A program made the translations under genes and the position numbers. The notes under the pieces are model-generated. The model made no database searches, had not been told where the DNA came from, and saw nothing but the letters and a program-made list of their open reading frames with translations. Below, piece after piece: positions 42,871 to 53,590 of a DNA stretch of 64,000 nucleotides; the stretch's first letter is position 1; each line of letters opens with the position of its first letter. Source of the stretch: Adiantum capillus-veneris (lineage: Eukaryota > Streptophyta > Polypodiopsida > Polypodiales > Pteridaceae); the NCBI GenBank assembly GCA_014529385.2, contig CM043960.1:125527043-125591042 (forward strand), in the 5' to 3' direction.

Positions 42871-43430
42871 GAGTACTTCTCCAATGAATTCAATGGTTTT
42901 CTGAAAAAGCATGGAATTCAGAGGCAATTTTCATGCAGGTATACTCCGCAGCAAAATGGTGTTGCTAAGTACAAGAACAAGCACATTGCAAAAGTGGCTA
43001 GAGCAATGATGAATGAGAAGAACGTGCCTCATTGTTATTGGGCTGAGGTTGTTGCTACAGGTGTCTACATTATGAATTGGACCCCTACTACTGCAGTACA
43101 TGATATGACACCTGAAGAAATCTCCAGTGGTGAAAAGCCAGATGTGTCATATTTTAAAGTGTTTGGATGTATTGCTTGTGTCGAATGATCTAAGGATTAA
43201 GCTTGATCCAAAAGCAAAAAAATGTGTGTTTTTTGGCTATTCCCTTGATTAGAAAGGGTACAAGTATTACAATCCTATCACGGGTAAAGTGAGTGTGAGC
43301 AAGAATGTCATTTTTTATGAAATGGGAAGTTGGTATGCTGATGTACAGGATAATTTGGGGGCTGATGTAAGAGAGAATGTGGCTGCAAAAAATACAGGTG
43401 TGCAGTCACAAGTTTTTTGAGTGGGCCGCA
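42871..43430 (+). pseudogene. copia integrase (second half), element D
   Basis: Starts at FSNEFNGFLKKHGIQRQFSC, which belongs after the second catalytic Asp of copia integrase. The Glu region reads YTPQQNGVAKYKNKHIA, with the catalytic Glu (VAERKN) replaced by Lys. It continues VPHCYWAEVVATGVYIMNW, FKVFGCIACV, then a shift and a CVFFGYS stretch. The first half with both Asp residues is absent. Confidence 0.85.
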
Positions 43431-44760
43431 AGGGTCCTCTAGTGCAAGTCATGGTGAGAATCCATGGAGTGGCACGTTACGTAAAAGAGTGAGTCCTGCA
43501 AACTCCTCGGATGTATCAAACAAAGGAAAAGAAAAAGTTGATGATGCCCCTATATTGTCAAATTTGAGTGTTGGTTATGATGATGGCGATAGCAGTGGTT
43601 CCAAGAAGAGTTTGGACGAGGAGTTTGTCATACCCTCTGTGAAGACTCCGGATGCAAGAAGAATGCAAGCAGGGAATAGGGAACCTGGAAGTGATCCAGG
43701 ACCACGCAGGTCAAAAAGAGCAAGAAATCATGTGTAGAGATTGACTTATGATAGTTATGTGGCTTGTCATATTACCCACATGTTTTGAGGATCCTCTCAA
43801 GGATGAAAAATGACGGCGGCAAGCTATGGATGAAGAGATGGCTGCACTTGATGCAAATGGAACATGGGAATTGGTGCCATTACCAAAGGATAAGAAGGTA
43901 ATTGGATGTAAGTGGTTTTACAAAATAAAGCATAATGCTGATGGCAGTGTGAGCAGGTATAAGGCTAGACTTGTGGCAAAAGGTTATACACAGACTTATG
44001 GATTGATTATGAGGAGACGTTCAGCCCTATAGCTAAGGTGGCTATCGTTCATGTGTCTATTGCAGTGGCTGTCACATTAAAATGGGTGTTGAAACAAATG
44101 GATGTAACGATTGTGTTTTTGTATGGAGACTCGGAGGAAATTGTGTATCTGGAGTAGCCACAAGTTTATGCAAATATGAGGCTACATGACCTTGTATGCA
44201 TGTTAAAGAAAGCATTGTATGGGTTGAAGCAAGCACCTAGAGCTTAGTATGAGAGAATTGTGGCATTCCTCATTTCATTGGGCTTTGAGATGTTTGATGC
44301 AGACCATTCATTGTATGTGCAAAAGAATGAGGTAGGAATTGTGGTAATATGTTTCTACGTGGATGATTTGACTATTGGAGGTGATAATGTGGCTAAAGTA
44401 GAGGGCGTGCAGGCTCTACTTATGCAAGAATTTGACATGAAAGACTTGGGAGACTTGCAGTATTTCTTGGGCATTGAAATTATTCGCACGAAAGAAGGTG
44501 TATGGTTGTCACAAAGGCAATATGCTTTGGATATGTTGAAAAAGTATGGCATGGCTGATTGTAAGCCAATTGCAATGCCCTTAGATCAAAATTTGAAGTT
44601 GGGGAATGATGCAAGTCAAGTGCTTGAAAATGCTACCATGTATAGGAAGATTGTGGGTAGCTTGATCTACTTGACTATCTCATGTCCAAACTTGAGCTAC
44701 ACATTTGGATTGGTGAGTCAGTTTATACAGTCTCCAAGGAAACCAACTTGGATGCAGTGA
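43431..44760 (+). pseudogene. copia reverse transcriptase, element D
   Basis: After a Ser-rich linker (to about 43740), RT begins at MDEEMAALDANGTWELVPLP, then WFYKIKHNADGSVSRYKARL and VAKGYTQ. A shift follows. KALYGLKQAPRA, then an open frame 44260-44760 holds VICFYVDDLTIGG with the YVDD active site, MKDLGDLQYFLGIEI and YRKIVGSLIYLTISCPNLSY. The catalytic motif is intact, but the domain spans three frames with stops. Confidence 0.92.
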
Positions 44761-45302
44761 GATGTACTTTGTGCTATGTGAGTGCTACTTTGGATTACGC
44801 ACTCTTTTATAGGGCTGATGTGGAGTTGCAGCTCTATGGCTACACAGATGCGGACTGGGTTGGTAGTACATACATCGCAGTTCCACCAATGGATTCGTGT
44901 TCTCACTTGGGAGCGTTGTTATCACAGGGGGCAGCAAGAAGCAACCTATGGTTTCTCTTTCAAGTATAGAGGTAGAGTACAGGAGTACTGCAGTGGTGGC
45001 ATGTGATGTAGCATGGCTGGGATTTCTACTTCACGACTTTGGAGTACAGGTACAGAGGCCGGTTGTCATTTATTGTTTGTGAAAACCTTAGCAGCATACA
45101 ATTGGCCCAAAACCCAGTGTTTCATGCTAAGATGAAGCACATTGAGGTGCACTACCACTTCATTAGAGAGAGGGTCTTAGCAGGCGACATCGACCTAGAG
45201 TATGTGGCAACAGATGAGCACGTTGTAGATATCTTCACGAAGGCCCTTGGAGTGGCAAAGCTACGGCGGTTTTGAGTGACGCTTGGCATACGAGAGATGG
45301 CG
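44761..45302 (+). pseudogene. copia RNase H, element D
   Basis: Pieces in alternating frames: GYTDADWVGS near 44.84 kb (ADWAG block), SSIEVEYRSTAV near 44.96 kb (catalytic Glu in the AEY position), LSSIQLAQNPVFHAKMKHIE and DIFTKAL near 45.23 kb, the end of copia RNase H. Confidence 0.88.
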
Positions 45303-45318
45303 TTGAGCTTGAGGGGAG
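45303..45318 (+). other. polypurine tract of element D
   Basis: GAGCTTGAGGGGAG precedes the LTR start TGTTGAGATG, a common copia arrangement. Confidence 0.85.
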
Positions 45319-45639
45319 TGTTGAGATGCCAAGCTCAACATGTACGATTCCTAGATGACTATGACTAATAGCCATCATCACTGGCGTGCCTTGGTGGATA
45401 CGCATCTTTACTAGTGATACTACAACTGGACTACACCGAGTTGGTCTACCTACCGGACTGATGGCACACTTGCCTACTCACCTCACTCACTAGCAGTTCA
45501 TACTAGACCGTTGTACTAGTTTCCCTTTTTATGTTGCATTTTTGGCTTATGGTTTGTAGACCTCTTATCTTGAGTTTGTGAAGAAGAAAAAGTACATTCT
45601 TTTGCCTCCATCTTTGTGTGTGTATGTGTGTTTGCAACA
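45319..45639 (+). repeat. 3' LTR of element D (probable)
   Basis: Starts TGTTGAGATG after the polypurine tract; a matching CAACA end occurs at 45635-45639, giving 321 bp. No second copy is in the window, so the right end is inferred from the TGTTG/CAACA pairing only. Confidence 0.65.
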
Positions 45640-45739
45640 GCTCAAGCTCTCTCCTTCTCTATCTCTTGATAGTATGTTTAATGCTATAAGATTTTTGTGT
45701 AATTTGGACTTGATTAGGTCAATCAAATGTCAATTCCTG

Positions 45740-46850
45740 GGGTTGTTTTGGCGGTTTCTCACCTTGAAATATTTTGTGCACTTTTGATGAGTTCTTTTTG
45801 GACTTTTTTGACAAATCTCATTTGAGAAGTTTTGTCCACAATGGTCTTTGCTACCAGTTGGTATAGTTTCCATCCAAAAATTCCTCAAGGGGTCATGGAT
45901 CGCGATCCATGTTCCACCACTTTGGACTTGGGGTTTGGTAAGCTCATAGTTTATGATGTTTTGTAGGTTGCTCCACACAAAAAAATTGAATTTGGATCAA
46001 TTTTACCCAACCAAAAGTGAATTCTACAACCTATTGTGGCGGTTTTGAGAATGTTCTATTTTTGGCACTTTTGACTACCTTTTGCAACTTTTTTCCAAAT
46101 GGTTCTTTTGGGAAAAGTTTTTTTCTATGTCTCAACTACTTACTGCTCAAATCTCAGCCAAAATTTTGATGGGGATCATGGATCGCGATCCACGTTCCAT
46201 CAGATTTGGACACCAAATTTGGCATGCTGATTACTGGAAATATCAATAGTCTACTCCACCACTTCTTTTTGGATTTGGACAACTTTTTTTCATTCAAAAG
46301 CAAGTTGTTTTGTCTGCCCTGTATTTTTTGACTAGTTTTTGTGTTTGGCTATTTTGACCCGTTTTTCTCAGTTTTTTGCTATGGTGCCGTTTGGGAAAGT
46401 TGTTCCAAATGGTATCAGCTACCTATTGGTCAAATCTTAGGTCCAAGTGGTCATGGGGGACATAGATCGTGATCCATGTTCCAGCACTTCTGAACGTGTA
46501 ATTTGGTCAGTAGTGTGCTTGCACTCTGTAAATATCATATTTTCACTTATTTTTTTATTTGGATCCCAAAAAGTTGACAACCCCCAAATTTTGTATCTGA
46601 AATGTCTACTTTTGCTATTTTTACCCTATTAACCAATTCTGATATGATTTTAGAGTTTTTCTTTCAAGAAAACGTGATCAGAGTAATGTCCCACTGATGC
46701 ACAGTGTCAGTTATCAATTTTTTGCAAAAACGGTCTCTGGGGGACATGGATCGCTTGATCCACAACTTTTTGAATTTAGATAACTTTTTAGGTCTCTACC
46801 ATCAAATTCTCCGAATTTCAAATTTATGGTCGTTTCGGCCAAAATATGGT
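45740..46850. repeat. four-copy ~284-bp tandem repeat with central palindrome
   Basis: Each unit carries a form of CATGGATCGCGATCCATG at 45894, 46177, 46461 and 46745, spacing 283, 284 and 284. The first is a perfect 18-bp palindrome; the others differ by one to three bases. Flanks align too: a GGCGGTTT start, GACTTTTTTGAC-type T-rich runs, CCAAATGGT, and TGTTCCA after the palindrome. Copies are well diverged outside the core. The array begins about 100 bases after the LTR of D and ends where similarity to the E1 protein begins. Confidence 0.88.
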
Positions 46851-47456
46851 TTTCCGTGCCCAGTTTTAAGAGTCCACAGTTGGCAGCAGCACTCCATCAT
46901 AAAACAGAAGCGGCCAACGTGGCTCAATTACCCACCACCACCACATGGACAACCCACTAAAGATTACATAGTGGAGACTCTGTCGTCAACAATCAAGCTT
47001 TTTCGTGCGATACTGGACTTGGCCTGCATTATACTGGTCAAGATTTCAAAGATGCTACTTACTTGCCTACAAACTTTCCATAGAGCTAAGCAAATGGATG
47101 GTACCTGGATGTCATTCCTTGAATGCAACCAGGGTCTATGCTACAATCTATCAAGACAACCATCAGAAGAAATGCTCCATGGATTCTGTGTCATGGCTAT
47201 GTTCTTATCCTCGTACTACATGCAAACATTTGAAGAAGCATTCTACACAGGTTTGTTCACTTACAAAAGTAAGATATTTGGGCTAGCCATCACCAATTTG
47301 AGAGCTCACTTTGTGAGCTATTTGGCCATTGAGCAGAGAACAAGATTACCATGCAGTTTATGTCTACAGAAGACAAGGAACTCCGGCTCAAGCATCAACA
47401 AGGAATGGAGCAACACATCAAGCGGACTAAAGCACAAAAGTCCGACCACCCTTAAG
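46848..47456 (+). pseudogene. C-terminal domain of unknown LTR-element protein, element E2
   Basis: From GFPCPVLRVHSW on, the frame resembles the C-terminal part of the E1 protein: RPTWLNYP against KPNWLNYP, YIVETLSSTIKLF against YMVKTLTGTIKLF, and MQTFEEAFYTG identical in both. It ends at a TAG near 47457, some 25 bases before a polypurine tract. The N-terminal and coiled-coil parts found in E1 are absent; the 284-bp array is in their place. Function unknown. Conserved Trp, Phe and Tyr suggest a folded domain. It is less constrained after KIFG, where E1 and E2 differ. Confidence 0.7.
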
Positions 47457-47479
47457 TAGTCATGTTATGAATGACAGAG

Positions 47480-47494
47480 TCAAGGAGGGGGGGA
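47480..47494 (+). other. polypurine tract of element E2
   Basis: TCAAGGAGGGGGGGA precedes TGTTAGTTAC, presumed LTR start. The same arrangement closes element E1. Confidence 0.8.
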
Positions 47495-48470
47495 TGTTAG
47501 TTACTCAACTAACAGAAGCATCAAAAGGACATCATCATCATTTTTTTTATTCCCACTTATTTTATCAAAACCTCATTTATTAATGAGAAATCCCGTAAAA
47601 AGTCAAAATTTGTTGTATCACAATTGATTGTCAAAGAGTATAAAGGGGCCAGGGGCTTTCAAAGTTGTAATTAATTGCACTTCCTCTAAGCCTTATTATT
47701 GAGCCAAATTAGCTAGGGACCATTTCTTAAACCTTGGCTAAGGTATAAAAGCCAATTTTAGTAACTTTTGACCTAAGTTTTGGATAATGAAAGTGAGCGT
47801 ACGACTGTTGAGTTCATTGCGTGTATCTAATTTTCTGTTTTCTCTCCCTCGTGGGTTGCGACATTGGCATTCCATGAAGTGTGTTAGACTTGCAAGTGAA
47901 AGCTCTTCGATTTGACATACGTTTCTCGCATCATTTTTGTGTTTTTAGCTATACTCTTCTATGAGCTATTTCGGCTCATAACACGCAAATCAACATTCTA
48001 AATCAACTTTTAAGCATAAGAGGGGATAGAGCATGGTCGAAAGATGTTGTAGGGTGATTAGGAAACCAAAATAGTAAACCTAATTTTTGTTGTTTATCTT
48101 TGGTGTTATTTTTTCCAAATGTCAAAACTGACATTTTTGAGCTTGATCTCGTCACATATGACCTGCTGAATTAGTGTAACAAGTTTGGGTCAATTCAGAC
48201 ACTCTTAGCTATCTCAAAAGTGATGTGACAGAGTAGCAGCCATATTAGTTTTCAGTATAACTGACGACTGCTTGAGAAAGATAGTATAAAGAACACTTGG
48301 GCAAGGGTTTTCCAAGAGATTAGCTATTTCTTGTAGCCTCCATGCACTAGTCAGGCCAGCTACGTCCCACGGATTGACATTTTTATGTATGTGGTTCTCA
48401 CTTTGCTAGCATCGATATGGTGAGGCTTGGCAGCGGCCGGCCGACAAAACCCTAACAACCCTTGACTTGA
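47495..48470 (+). repeat. 3' LTR of element E2 and adjoining DNA
   Basis: Begins TGTTAG at 47495. TATAAAG at 47639-47645 is a plausible promoter. Non-coding. The LTR's right end is not determined; the last 200 bases, ending CTTGACA at about 48471, probably belong to the LTR of the next element. Confidence 0.5.
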
Positions 48471-49320
48471 CATTACTCCCCCCTTGGAGAAGCATTTTTA
48501 TCCTCAAAAATAAAATTGGGATATACCTTCGTAAGAGAAATAATGTTTTCTTGCATGAGGTATACCATGATAGTCATCAAGAATACGTTTAGGGTCATGC
48601 GATTGAGTGGACGGGTCAATGAAATCAATGAGATCTTCTTAATCAATGACATTTTTATCCCTATGTAGCATTTATGTAAATAGCTTACGTAAAAAACTCA
48701 ATGAATATGAGAGTGTATAAACCAAATCTCCAACTCACTTGAGTATTTTGAATGGGTCACAACACCTAAGAGGTAACTCAATGGATGACTAGTTTTTAGA
48801 CTTTCTGAAGGTTCTTGAACATATAAGAATAGTTCGTGTTGATTTTTTTGTGAAAGTGAATTGCCATGTTTCTCATTAGCATATTTCTTGTACCTTTGAG
48901 AAACTTTCAGCAGATCAATATGATCTTGGATAAAGTCTTTGACTTGCTGATTTTTTTGAATAACCCACCCTCCATTGTAGCCTGTGATCTAGGTTGAAAC
49001 CGTACATAAGCATGAAGGGACTAAACCTATCGTGCACTATTATAAGAAAACTCCAAAATAGGGATTAATCATCCCAATTGGATTTCTTCTTGCTAATGTA
49101 TGCTCTTAGCATATCCTCTAGCAATTGATTATATTGGGATTTCTTCTTGCTAATGTATGCTCTTAGCATATCCTGTAGCAATTGATTAACATGTTCAGTT
49201 TCGTTCTGGATTATCTACAGTATTGATATTGAGTTGTGTTCCCAGCTATTTAAACATAGCCCTCCCAAAGTGTGTTAAACTTGGGATCACCATCACTCAC
49301 AATATTGTTGGGTGGTCCAT
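48471..49320 (-). pseudogene. worn integrase/chromodomain remnant related to element I
   Basis: TTACTCCCCCCTTGGAGAAG, then ATTTTTATCCTC, parallels the start of the inside of element I at 17667. Further blocks match in the same order: TCATGATAGTC region, TGAGTATTTTGAA, GGTTGAAACC..TACAT..AGCATGAA, and TGCTCTTAGCATATCCTCTAGCA. No frame survives. A stretch of 57 bases (about 49078-49190) is tandemly duplicated. It is an older relative of I with heavy decay. Confidence 0.75.
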
Positions 49321-50555
49321 ATTTGACCTATACAGATAATCAACAAACAATGTGGCTAGCTTTAGAGTTTTGATTGTGGACTTGTATAGAATAAACTTTT
49401 AGAGTTTATTTAATCTACCTACAATCACCCATATTGAGTCATGACCTCATACAATGGTTGGTAGACCCACAAAAATTCACAGAGATACTACACTTGTTGT
49501 GACTAAAAAGCTTCATAAGTTGTCAAATGCATGAATCTACATGTTGTTGTAGATATGCCTTTGTTAAACACTAAGGAATATCCTTAACATCTAGTGTGCA
49601 TGTGTTAGCAAAAACTAATTCAAGCCTACATTTCCATGATCGGTGTGTTTTGTGCTTGCCAATGCTCATGCCCTAGTTTATGCTCATAGCAGCATACATG
49701 AAACATGAAAATAGATATTGTAAAAAGAACTAGAATATTCCCATCTTGAATTGTAGAAATTTGTAGTAATCCATACGAAAGAAGCGCTAGGTAGCCCTGC
49801 GTAAACCTTTGAACCATAATAGAATGTGAACATAAACCACATCTAAGGTATAAGTAATGAAACATTTTCATTGACATGATGTAGCCTTGTTATGTGCATA
49901 ACAGTTATGCAAAGTTGCATCCTAAAAAAGACGAAAACAACCATTTTGCCATACGTTGGCAATTCCCACAAACCTATGTGCTTTGTCCTTGATCCTAAGT
50001 CAATGAGAAATACCTTGGTACAAGGTAGAAGCCTTGATTCATTTTATGTCCTTTAAAACACTGGCAATGCAGAAGTAGGGTATCCAGTGTGATAACCCTT
50101 CGAGAGAGCCTTTTCTCTTTGCCAATTGTGGTTGAAATGCCCAATTGGGGCCCTTTTGACCCGTGTTTTAATGGGAAGTGCTATGAATAGGGTTATAGTC
50201 ATGGATTTTGTGAGTGCATCTGATAGCTATGGATTCCAGTATACTACAAAAGTGCTTTAACTTGGTGTAAATATGCATGGCATCATGGTCATTTTGGTAG
50301 TTCTTGCTTGAATCAAGCTCATAGATATGGATTCTCATATACTTTGTGTACCATGTAAGCCCCTTCGCTTGGTTCATGATGGCACCCAGTGATGGACCAT
50401 TCGTACTACACTTGCAAAGTTCCCCCAAGTTCATATGATAATAGCATATCTCCAACTTTGGAAGATTCTATCCGATATGCCTAACAGGCATATGCCATGG
50501 AAAAATAAAATCAATCGATATGACAATCAGCTAAATGTCAAAATAATAAATACTA
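49321..50555. other. unassigned non-coding DNA
   Basis: AT-rich, no frame above 95 codons with any recognisable motif and no repeat partner in the window. Confidence 0.45.
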
Positions 50556-50599
50556 AACTTGGTGGAGTTTGAATTGGCTCGCTGGTGCTCCCTCGCGCT

Positions 50600-50626
50600 C
50601 CCCCGCCCGCCCGCCCGCCCGCCTAC
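50600..50626. repeat. CCCG-repeat (CCCGC)n in LINE 5' region
   Basis: CCCCCGCCCGCCCGCCCGCC: four or more C-triplets with one-base loops, so the other strand fits a G-quadruplex pattern. Confidence 0.8.
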
Positions 50627-50829
50627 TCCTGCTCCTGCTCCCCCTCGCCATAGCACCCCTTCGCCCTCCCGCTGTCCCTACTACGCACTGCCCTCTGCTT
50701 GCACGCTGTCTGCCCGAGAGCGCTACTGGGCCTACACCCAACCAGCATGCAGCCCAGCCTAAGTGCAGCCCCGCCCGTTGCCCCCATCCTGTTCGCTGCC
50801 CTCGCCTCTCCAGTCCTCTTATCATCACG

Positions 50830-50857
50830 CCCCCCCCCCCCCCCCCCCCCCCCCCCC
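50830..50857. repeat. poly-C run of 28
   Basis: Uninterrupted C from 50830 to 50857 in the LINE 5' region. The Pro-repeat frames across it are artefacts. Length may be subject to assembly error. Confidence 0.9.
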
Positions 50858-50975
50858 TCGCCGTTCCGAAGGCCTCGCTTGAACTGCCTGGCAGTGGATT
50901 CTCAGTCGGATTCTTCTTGCCGAGCTCTCAAGCGTTAGCCTTCTCATCCGCCCTTCTCCTTTAGAGCAGCAGACA

Positions 50976-52820
50976 CCAATGGAGGCTCATGCTCCGTCCC
51001 AGAGGGACTCCTCCGAAGCCCCCGAAGCCCCGACTCCACTGAGCCCACCATTCGACTTGCTCTTTCACTGACAGAGCAAGTGAGCCTAGCCGCAGAGGTA
51101 GAGCGTTTGCAGGCGACCTCGGTCATCTGCAAGATTCTCGGTACCCGACCCAGTAGAGGAGAGTTGCATGACCTTCTCGAGGCCCACCTTCTCGTAGAGG
51201 TGGGCAAGATCTTGGACATTCAGATACTCGGATGAGGCTACTATCAGATCCAGTTTGAGGCCTCCGAGATGGCGTCCAAGGTCATTGCCATGAGTCCTTT
51301 AACCATCCGAGCAGCTCGAGCCCACTTTCGATAGTGGAGGCATGGTTTTGACCCTGCTTCGGATGTTCTAGTAGAGGAGATAGACATCCCCATTTTCGTC
51401 TTCTTCTCGGGTTTGCGGAGGGAGTACCTACCACTTTTGTCTAGGATCGGCTCAGCCATTGGGACGGTCCTGGAGACACCTTGCACAGTAGCCTCAGTAG
51501 CTGCCAAGGCGGCTGGCATTTCCTCTATTCGTGTTTTGGTCAGAGACACTCACACGCTCCCGAAGGTTATTCTTTTGCCTCGGGTGAGTGGGGGTTGGTT
51601 TAGACAGAGTGTGGAGTATGCGGACCTCCCGAACCAGTGCTTCATTTGTCAACAGATGGGCCATCTAGCGAAGGCCTATCCATGGAGGAGGCCTCGACCT
51701 ACACCACAGCCTCAGTCCCAGCCTACAAGGGCTAGCCAGTAGCCATAGACAGAGACACAACGCACACATGCAGAGCCACCCTCTAAGCTTGTGGCTCCAG
51801 CGGAGGAGGGATGGCAGCAGGCCTGTGGTAGATGACGACAGGGGCCACAGCGTCAACTTGGCACTCAGAGTGGTCCTCACGTTCCTACTTAGTAGTAGTG
51901 GGTTCCCATAAGGAACCGTTTTGGTCCTCTTGAGGAGGAGGAGGAGCAAGCATCCTCCCCCTCGCCTCCTACTCCCGCCGCCTCTTCCCCCCGCCCCTTT
52001 GCCTCTGTCCCCCCCTCCCGCCCCTCCTCTCCATCGCTTCCCCCAGCTCCTTCTCTCCTGCTCCAGTTCCACGGTCGACCCAGGGGGCAAGGCCTTCTCC
52101 GACGGCTAGGAGATCTCTTGGCAGCGCCTTTGCCACGAGTCGCCTAGCGAGAGAGGGTCAGCCTTTCTTACGGCCCCCTCTGCAGGTACATACATCTTCC
52201 CTTGCAGCTATCCTCGAGGTCTAATGAGCATTGACATCCGGCGCCGATGGGACTTCTTTGACCATGGCTTCACTCGTTTTCTCAGCGACCCCTCAGCAGA
52301 CCATGAGGCAGCCTGCTTCAAGGTCCATGTTCTGTTCCTTGCCGCTAGGGGGACATAGGCCTTGGACTCAGCATTTGGTTTCTCCTTCCCCCTTTGCGGC
52401 AGGGCCCAGACAGAGTGGACTCTCGACTCAGTGTTGGGATGGTTGCACACACAGGTCCTAGAGTTCTCTCACTACATGGGATAACTAGGAGTTACATACA
52501 TGATTCAGACATTGTGGCCATTGGCTAAGTTTGCAGTGACACCTCCAGACTCTGCAGGATGTAGGCACATTGTGGTTTACTTGCCATGCTATGTATACAT
52601 TCATGAGGACTCCTGGACAGAGGAGGTTTCTTTACGTACGGCTCGCTCTGCTTGGGCTTGGGCCAGGCACTCGTTGCAGTCACACCTATCTAGAGGACGC
52701 TCGTTGCAGTCACACCTATCTAGAGGACGCTCGGATGCGGATTACTCTCCATCCAAGCCAGCCTCGAAGATAGCCCGTCTAGCTGCTGCGGCAGCATTTG
52801 TTCTCTCTCGCTCCCCATGA
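50976..52820 (+). pseudogene. LINE ORF1: DUF4283-type RNA-binding protein
   Basis: Reading across frames: IRLALSLTEQVSLAAEVERL, ILGTRPSRGELHDLLEAHLL, ASKVIAMSPLTIRAARAHFR, then an open part with LRREYLPLLSRIGSAIGTVL and the knuckle C-FI-C-QQMG-H-LAKA-Y (last Cys to Tyr) near 51.64-51.68 kb. A Pro-rich stretch (about 51.93-52.09 kb) follows. The last frame ends at TGA 52818-52820, overlapping the ORF2 start. A 30-bp unit (CTCGTTGCAGTCACACCTAT...) is tandemly duplicated at about 52.67-52.73 kb. ORF1 coats LINE RNA. Several stops. Confidence 0.8.
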
Positions 52821-53590
52821 GGATCGTCTCACGGAAAGTGCAAGGACTAGGTGGGCCCCAGTTTCAACGTCAGCGGGGCCGACTGCGTCAAGAGCTTTAG
52901 CGTTGCCTTGTGGTAGTAGAGATTGATCTCCTTATGCTTGAGGAGCACCATCTGTGTGAGAGCCGCATTAGGCGTTGTGGTCAGCTCTTGCGTGGACGAT
53001 ATGGTACTTTTTGGTCAGCTGCTTTTGGACCTAGAGGCATCCAGGGTGGGGTATGTATGACTATTGCTGACTCATTGCAGCAGGCCATTGTGGACAGAGG
53101 GATTATTGTGCCAGGCAGGGCTCAGTGGATTACTATGCAGGTTCAGGGTAACCTAGTGGGTTTCCTGAACATCTATGCGCCCAATGTGGCGAGTGCTCAT
53201 GCAGATTTTTGGTCACAGATTGTTGAGTCTCTACCGTAGGCAGAACATTGGTGCATAGGAGGGGACTTCAACATGCTGGAGGACCCTTCTGACAGCATTG
53301 GTGGCAGCCATGCTACTGTGCATGGAGTTGAGTTGGCAGCTTGGGAGAGGTTTCATATGACTCTGAGGGTCTCGGATGCGTGGCAGCACTCTGGTTTTGT
53401 GAGGCCCCCGGACGGTCTTGCCTTCTCTCGATTGGACCACAGAGTGGGAGGAGTGAATCTATCACGGATGGATTGCTTCTACACCAGTGACCACTTCAGT
53501 GACTTGGGAGGGTCAGTGGGCATCCTAACAGGGACCTCCTTCTCGGACCATGCACCAGTGATCCTCACAGTGGCAGACAGGTAGAGGAGT
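52817..53590 (+). pseudogene. LINE ORF2: AP-type endonuclease domain
   Basis: Start ATG at 52817 overlaps the ORF1 stop as ATGA. MRIVSRKVQGLGG opens like plant LINE endonucleases (normally N-x-QG). A TAG follows near 52.9 kb in a Gln position, then EEHHL with the metal-binding Glu, GFLNIYAPN, a second TAG, IGGDFNML (GDFN motif) and SDHAPVILTV (terminal SDH motif). The domain nicks target DNA. Only two or three C-to-T type stops disturb it. Confidence 0.87.

Larger units (their letters stand above)
42187..45639 (+). mobile_element. gypsy-copia chimeric element D
   Basis: A plus-strand coding run begins with a gypsy-like Gag/PR linker (42.2-42.87 kb) and switches, without loss of frame, to copia integrase, RT and RNase H, a polypurine tract and an LTR. 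The 5' end is truncated against the LTR of element A and no 5' LTR is seen. Confidence 0.82.

Noticed and set aside
45319-45340. TGTTGAG...CTCAACA as the ends of a tiny inverted-repeat element
   Set aside because: The 22 bases follow the polypurine tract of D and are simply the LTR start; there is no room for an element.
50559-50964. 131-codon Pro-rich frame
   Set aside because: Product of the C-rich LINE 5' region including 28 consecutive C; no conserved residues.
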